Shown: positions 7,891-10,711 of the stretch, in pieces
How the letters are laid out: every line of letters begins with the position of its first letter
How positions within the stretch are numbered: the first letter of the stretch is position 1
Assembly (NCBI RefSeq): GCF_000002875.2
Contig: NW_004057902.1
Span: 1-10,711, forward strand
DNA from: Leishmania infantum JPCM5
Taxonomy: Eukaryota; Euglenozoa; Kinetoplastea; Trypanosomatida; Trypanosomatidae
Length of the DNA stretch: 10,711 nt
Direction: 5' to 3'
Position numbers and translations under genes: made by a program
Notes under the pieces: generated by a model
Told to the model about the DNA's origin: nothing
Seen by the model: only the letters and a program-made list of their open reading frames with translations
Database searches by the model: none

Positions 7891-8469
7891 CTACTCCTGT
7901 TCTCGGTACTCGTCCGACTTTGTACTCTCACTGTCCTGCTTGGCCTCTAATGGCAGCAGCAAGAAGAAGATGTCGATGATATCCAGCACCCAGGCAAACA
8001 AAAAGAGACCGAAGCCGGCACCAAACACGTAGTCTCTTCTCAGAGCCAAGCACTTCTCTCCCTCTGTGTTGTAGACCTTCACCATCAGCACCCAGACGAC
8101 GCACACGGTGCCGATGCCGACGATGTTGAGGGCCAGGCAGACCCAGCGAAAGGCAGAGCAGCACCACAGCAAAAACAAGCCAAAAAGGAACGCTGCGCCG
8201 TACACAAAGACGGAGATCACAGCAAACGCCTGAGCAACATGAAAACGTTTGACGCGCGTCGGGCAATACCTCCACCGGGTGTCCACGTCAATGCCTACTT
8301 TGACATTCCTGCAGTCCGGCTTTGCGCCCCATAACGTCACGCAAACACGGCCGCCAAAACGGATCGAGGGATCAATGCGAAACATGTCAAGCGGTATACC
8401 CACCAGCAACGAAAAGAAGGCGAGGAACTGGAGGACCACGTATACAACAAGGGCAAGTTTAAAAGCCAT
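7891..8469 (-). CDS. Amastin-like surface glycoprotein (amastin B)
   Basis: A 192-residue delta-type amastin, predicted to span the plasma membrane four times (about 4-26, 82-104, 110-130, 149-172). The first loop carries the full family signature at residues 43-53, CVTLWGAKPDC, with Asp52 before the last cysteine as expected. By hand alignment it is about 57% identical to amastin A. The match is strongest in helix 3 (113-130 identical) and near the C-terminus from AWVLDII on; the first loop after Cys53 is almost unrelated. The short acidic tail ends DEYREQE. The ATG at 8467-8469 gives a typical amastin N-terminus, MAFKLALVVYVVLQF. The upstream open frame that could extend it by about 400 codons starts at GTG and is spacer sequence. 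Stop is TAG. A candidate acceptor lies 93 nt upstream. Regulation is expected through the 3' UTR, as for other amastins. Confidence 0.96.
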   Translation of the reverse strand: MAFKLALVVYVVLQFLAFFSLLVGIPLDMFRIDPSIRFGGRVCVTLWGAKPDCRNVKVGIDVDTRWRYCPTRVKRFHVAQAFAVISVFVYGAAFLFGLFLLWCCSAFRWVCLALNIVGIGTVCVVWVLMVKVYNTEGEKCLALRRDYVFGAGFGLFLFAWVLDIIDIFFLLLPLEAKQDSESTKSDEYREQE

Positions 8470-8562
8470 TTTTCTGATCTCCCGGCAAACAAATGTGAGA
8501 GAGGTGAGGCGGAGATGGGCAGGAGAAGCGATGGCACAGGGGGTCGAGATGGCGCGACAGAG

Positions 8563-8624
8563 CTGACGAGGAGGGAGGCGGGGGGCGAGTGTGGGAGGGG
8601 TGTGAGAGCGAAAGAGAGTCGAGT
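8563..8624 (-). promoter_or_regulatory. Candidate trans-splice acceptor of amastin B
   Basis: Same sequence as 2192-2253: an AG-free C/T-rich tract on the minus strand ending in CAG, with the AG at complement 8563-8564. It predicts a 93-nt leader before the amastin B start codon. Both amastins therefore share the same predicted acceptor despite divergent coding sequences. Confidence 0.5.
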
Positions 8625-9326
8625 CTTGGCAAAGGGATGTCTGTTGTCGTTGCGTGTGCACGCGCATGGTGTTGTTTTGCATTGGTTCGCGCGTGTTCGT
8701 TTTGAGAGGGGGAGGGATGGGAGATGTGAGCGGGAGTGAAAAGAGGGAGAGACGGGGAGAGAAATGTGGGGGGAGGGGGGAGGCAGTGGTGAGGAGACAG
8801 GCAAGTGGCACTGCGAGGCGTGCACAGCGGGAGCGCATGGGCCATTTGCCGGCATGCACACAAGCATCAGGAGAGGGGGAAGGTGCATGCGAGACATGCC
8901 GCAACGGCAGCGAGCAGGAGACCGAAGCGCAAGGGAAGGGGGCCAGGCGGAGAGGACAGGGTGCATTGCCTGCTACCCTCCGGGCAAGCCCTGCCCCTCC
9001 CCCTCCCACGCCCCTCACCTGTCGGCTTCCCTCCCACCTCGCTGACCCCCGCCTGCGCCGCGTCTGCTGCGCTGTGCAGTCGTCTCGCACCGGAAACAGC
9101 CCGCGAACCCCCAGCGTGCTCCTCTTCCTCCCCTCTCCGCCTTTGCTCCCTCTCGGTAGCGCAAAAACGGCGCTGCGCACAGCGAGGACGAGGGACGAGA
9201 GAAGGCCGGCGCGAAGGGCCGCCGTTGCAGAACGTATCGCCTGGAGTCTCCTGTTGCTCTTCTTCGCGTCGTCGTAGGAGCGCCTGTGGCAGGCCTTTGG
9301 AGAGGCGTGTGCAGAGGAAGCAGCGG

Positions 9327-9341
9327 CACACACACACACAC
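9327..9341. repeat. CA dinucleotide microsatellite, shorter allele
   Basis: Seven CA units plus a final C, against nine units in copy 1 at 2956-2974. Confidence 0.95.
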
Positions 9342-9690
9342 GCGCACCGCCTTCGTCGCGGCCCTCACATGCGGCACCCCACCGCTGCCACCGCTGCGAC
9401 AAGCCGCCAACACCGCTCACCCCGCTCACTGCAGGCAACAGAGAGAGAGAGACGCGGCGGATAAAGGCGGAAGGTAAGCGCACAGAGACTGCACCACAGA
9501 AAAGGGGAAGAACGCCAAAGAGCAGGTGTGAGAAGCAGCGACCCCGCATGCGCGCGATTGCGCGAGGAGGGCAAGGGGGTGAGTCGCAGCGTGTGAGAGT
9601 GCCCCTACATCGGTGTCCACTCCCATGCACCCCCTCACACGCACGCGCTCGCACAGGTCCCCAGCACCACCACCTCACCTCACCGCGCGT

Positions 9691-10711
9691 CTACAGCAAG
9701 AAGCGCCGGGAGGCGGCGGGGAAAAGCCTGTCGCGGAACAGCCGCGCATCCCTTACGGGACCGTCCAACACAACGTCCCCCAGCGCCGCACTGCGCGGCG
9801 CCGCCGTGTCTCCGCCGGCGTGCTGGCCAGCGTCGTAGGGGGCTGGCGGAGAGCTGCTGCAGCGCGGCCCGCAGCACCGGGCCGTCGGCGCACGTCGCCT
9901 GCAGCTGACTCGCATGTCGTGCCGCCGGGACGCGGCGCGGATGCACGGCGGCAAGCAGCTCGGCCAAACCGTTGCCGCTCGCTGCAGTGATGTTGATCAG
10001 ATGATTGCGACTGACGGCGTCGGTGGTGTGCTGCGTGCAGGCGAGCGCCTGCTCGCGGCTGGGCACGGGCCCCATGCAGCAGTCCCGGCGCGGCAGTCAA
10101 GCGGTCGCCATGCGGAGCGACTCCATGGGCGCACGCCCGCCGCAAACTACTGCCCCCGCGCAGCCTCAGCATGAGCAACGGCGCCTCGCCCTTCGCAGCC
10201 TTCGCCATCCGACATGCACCCTCCCACGGAGTCCACGCCGAGCGCCTCGACGCTGCGAGGCCTGCCCTGCGTGCCGCGGACGCCGACGTGCGCGAGCCGC
10301 GCCCGCTTCTCCAGCGCCGCGCGGCGGGAATGCAACGGCACCACCTGCGTCAGCGCACGGCGCACCACCGCCCCCTCATCCTTGCGCTTCACGGCGAAGG
10401 CCCCACCGAGCGGCGCCAGCACACCCTCGCCCTTCGATGACTGGGCGGCCTTCGAGGTGGCCTCGATGGCTGTCTTGAGTTGGCGGCCCCGCTGCCGCCG
10501 CCGCTACGCGCGCAGGCTCGTCGTGAAGACGCAACACACCACAGACACGCCGGCAATGCAGCTGATGGCGCCCTCGTACTTGGCCAGGGGCACGGCGGAA
10601 ATTCCTCTCCGCCACCCCTCCCCGGTGCAGCATGCGGATCGCCTTGCGGCGGTCGCGATCCCGCGGCGCCTTCTCGCCAACGCCGCCCCGCTCGAGCTCC
10701 GACACAAACAC
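9691..10711 (-). pseudogene. Decayed tuzin gene (tuzin pseudogene B), 5' end beyond window
   Basis: The 3' part of a second tuzin relic, almost identical to 3324-4344. It keeps the same final TAG (9691-9693), the same internal TAG (10504-10506) and the same frameshifts, including the shift near 10602-10629. Two substitutions separate it from copy A: position 10175 changes Val to Leu in the MAKAAKGEAP segment, and position 10658 changes Glu to Asp in the EKAPRERDR segment. Neither repairs the frame. The shared lesions show that the gene was already dead when the unit was duplicated or homogenised. The N-terminal part, where copy A has its TGA, lies outside the window. Confidence 0.77.

Larger units (their letters stand above)
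8470..9690 (-). other. Tuzin pseudogene-amastin B intergenic spacer
   Basis: Counterpart of 2106-3323. It matches that stretch from 8502 upward except for CA-repeat length. The 32 bp nearest the start codon (8470-8501) differ and are 7 bp longer than in copy 1. No gene is supported. It contains the amastin B acceptor candidate and the shorter CA microsatellite. Confidence 0.7.
6404..10711. repeat. Tandem amastin/tuzin array unit, copy 2 (cut by window edge)
   Basis: Second copy of the 6.4-kb unit. Block 6404-7902 matches 1-1499 and block 8502-10711 matches 2131-4344. Differences I could find in these blocks are the CA microsatellite (9327-9341 against 2956-2974) and two substitutions: C at 3808 against G at 10175, and C at 4291 against A at 10658. 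The remaining part of this copy, equivalent to 4345-6403, lies outside the window. The near identity implies recent duplication or active homogenisation. An assembly artefact is unlikely because the embedded amastin ORFs clearly differ. Confidence 0.93.

Noticed and set aside
7891..9678. Extended amastin B frame of 595 codons
   Set aside because: Begins at GTG. The extension is the same spacer that in copy 1 reads in a different frame relative to amastin, so a fusion protein is not conserved.
1..10711. tRNA, rRNA or other structured RNA genes
   Set aside because: No tRNA-like A/B box with cloverleaf or rRNA-like stretch was recognised by eye on either strand.

Overview
The window looks like nuclear DNA of a Leishmania-type trypanosomatid. 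It is GC-rich, intron-free and coded entirely on one (minus) strand. Purine/pyrimidine-biased spacers hold candidate spliced-leader acceptor sites. The recognisable genes are amastins, four-pass surface glycoproteins expressed in the intracellular amastigote stage, alternating with tuzin, the gene that classically sits between amastins.

Layout: the window is one full tandem unit plus about two thirds of the next. Position 1 matches position 6404, so the period is about 6.4 kb. In the direction of transcription (high to low coordinates) each unit holds a decayed tuzin, a spacer of about 1.2 kb, an amastin, and a long 3' spacer. Copy 1 holds amastin A (1488-2105) and tuzin pseudogene A (about 3324-4923). 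Copy 2 holds amastin B (7891-8469) and the 3' part of tuzin pseudogene B (9691 to the right edge, where its 5' end is cut off). Both amastins are intact. Both tuzins carry the same stops and frameshifts, so they decayed before the last duplication or homogenisation.

The most striking point is the contrast within the repeat. About 3.7 kb of non-coding and pseudogene sequence is almost identical between the copies: by eye I found two substitutions and one CA-repeat length change. The two amastins embedded in it are only about 57% identical as proteins. The divergence starts just upstream of the start codon and ends a few codons before the stop, so the amastin ORF behaves like a variable cassette in a homogenised frame. 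Inside the cassette, the third membrane helix and the C-terminal end remain nearly identical at DNA level.

The long spacers contain no convincing gene. They hold several AG-free polypyrimidine tracts that look like trans-splicing signals, CA microsatellites, a perfect 26-bp palindrome and a 9-bp-stem hairpin. Coding is expected to be polycistronic with post-transcriptional control, as is standard for trypanosomatids, so no promoter is expected or seen at individual genes. The long plus-strand open frames are judged spurious.
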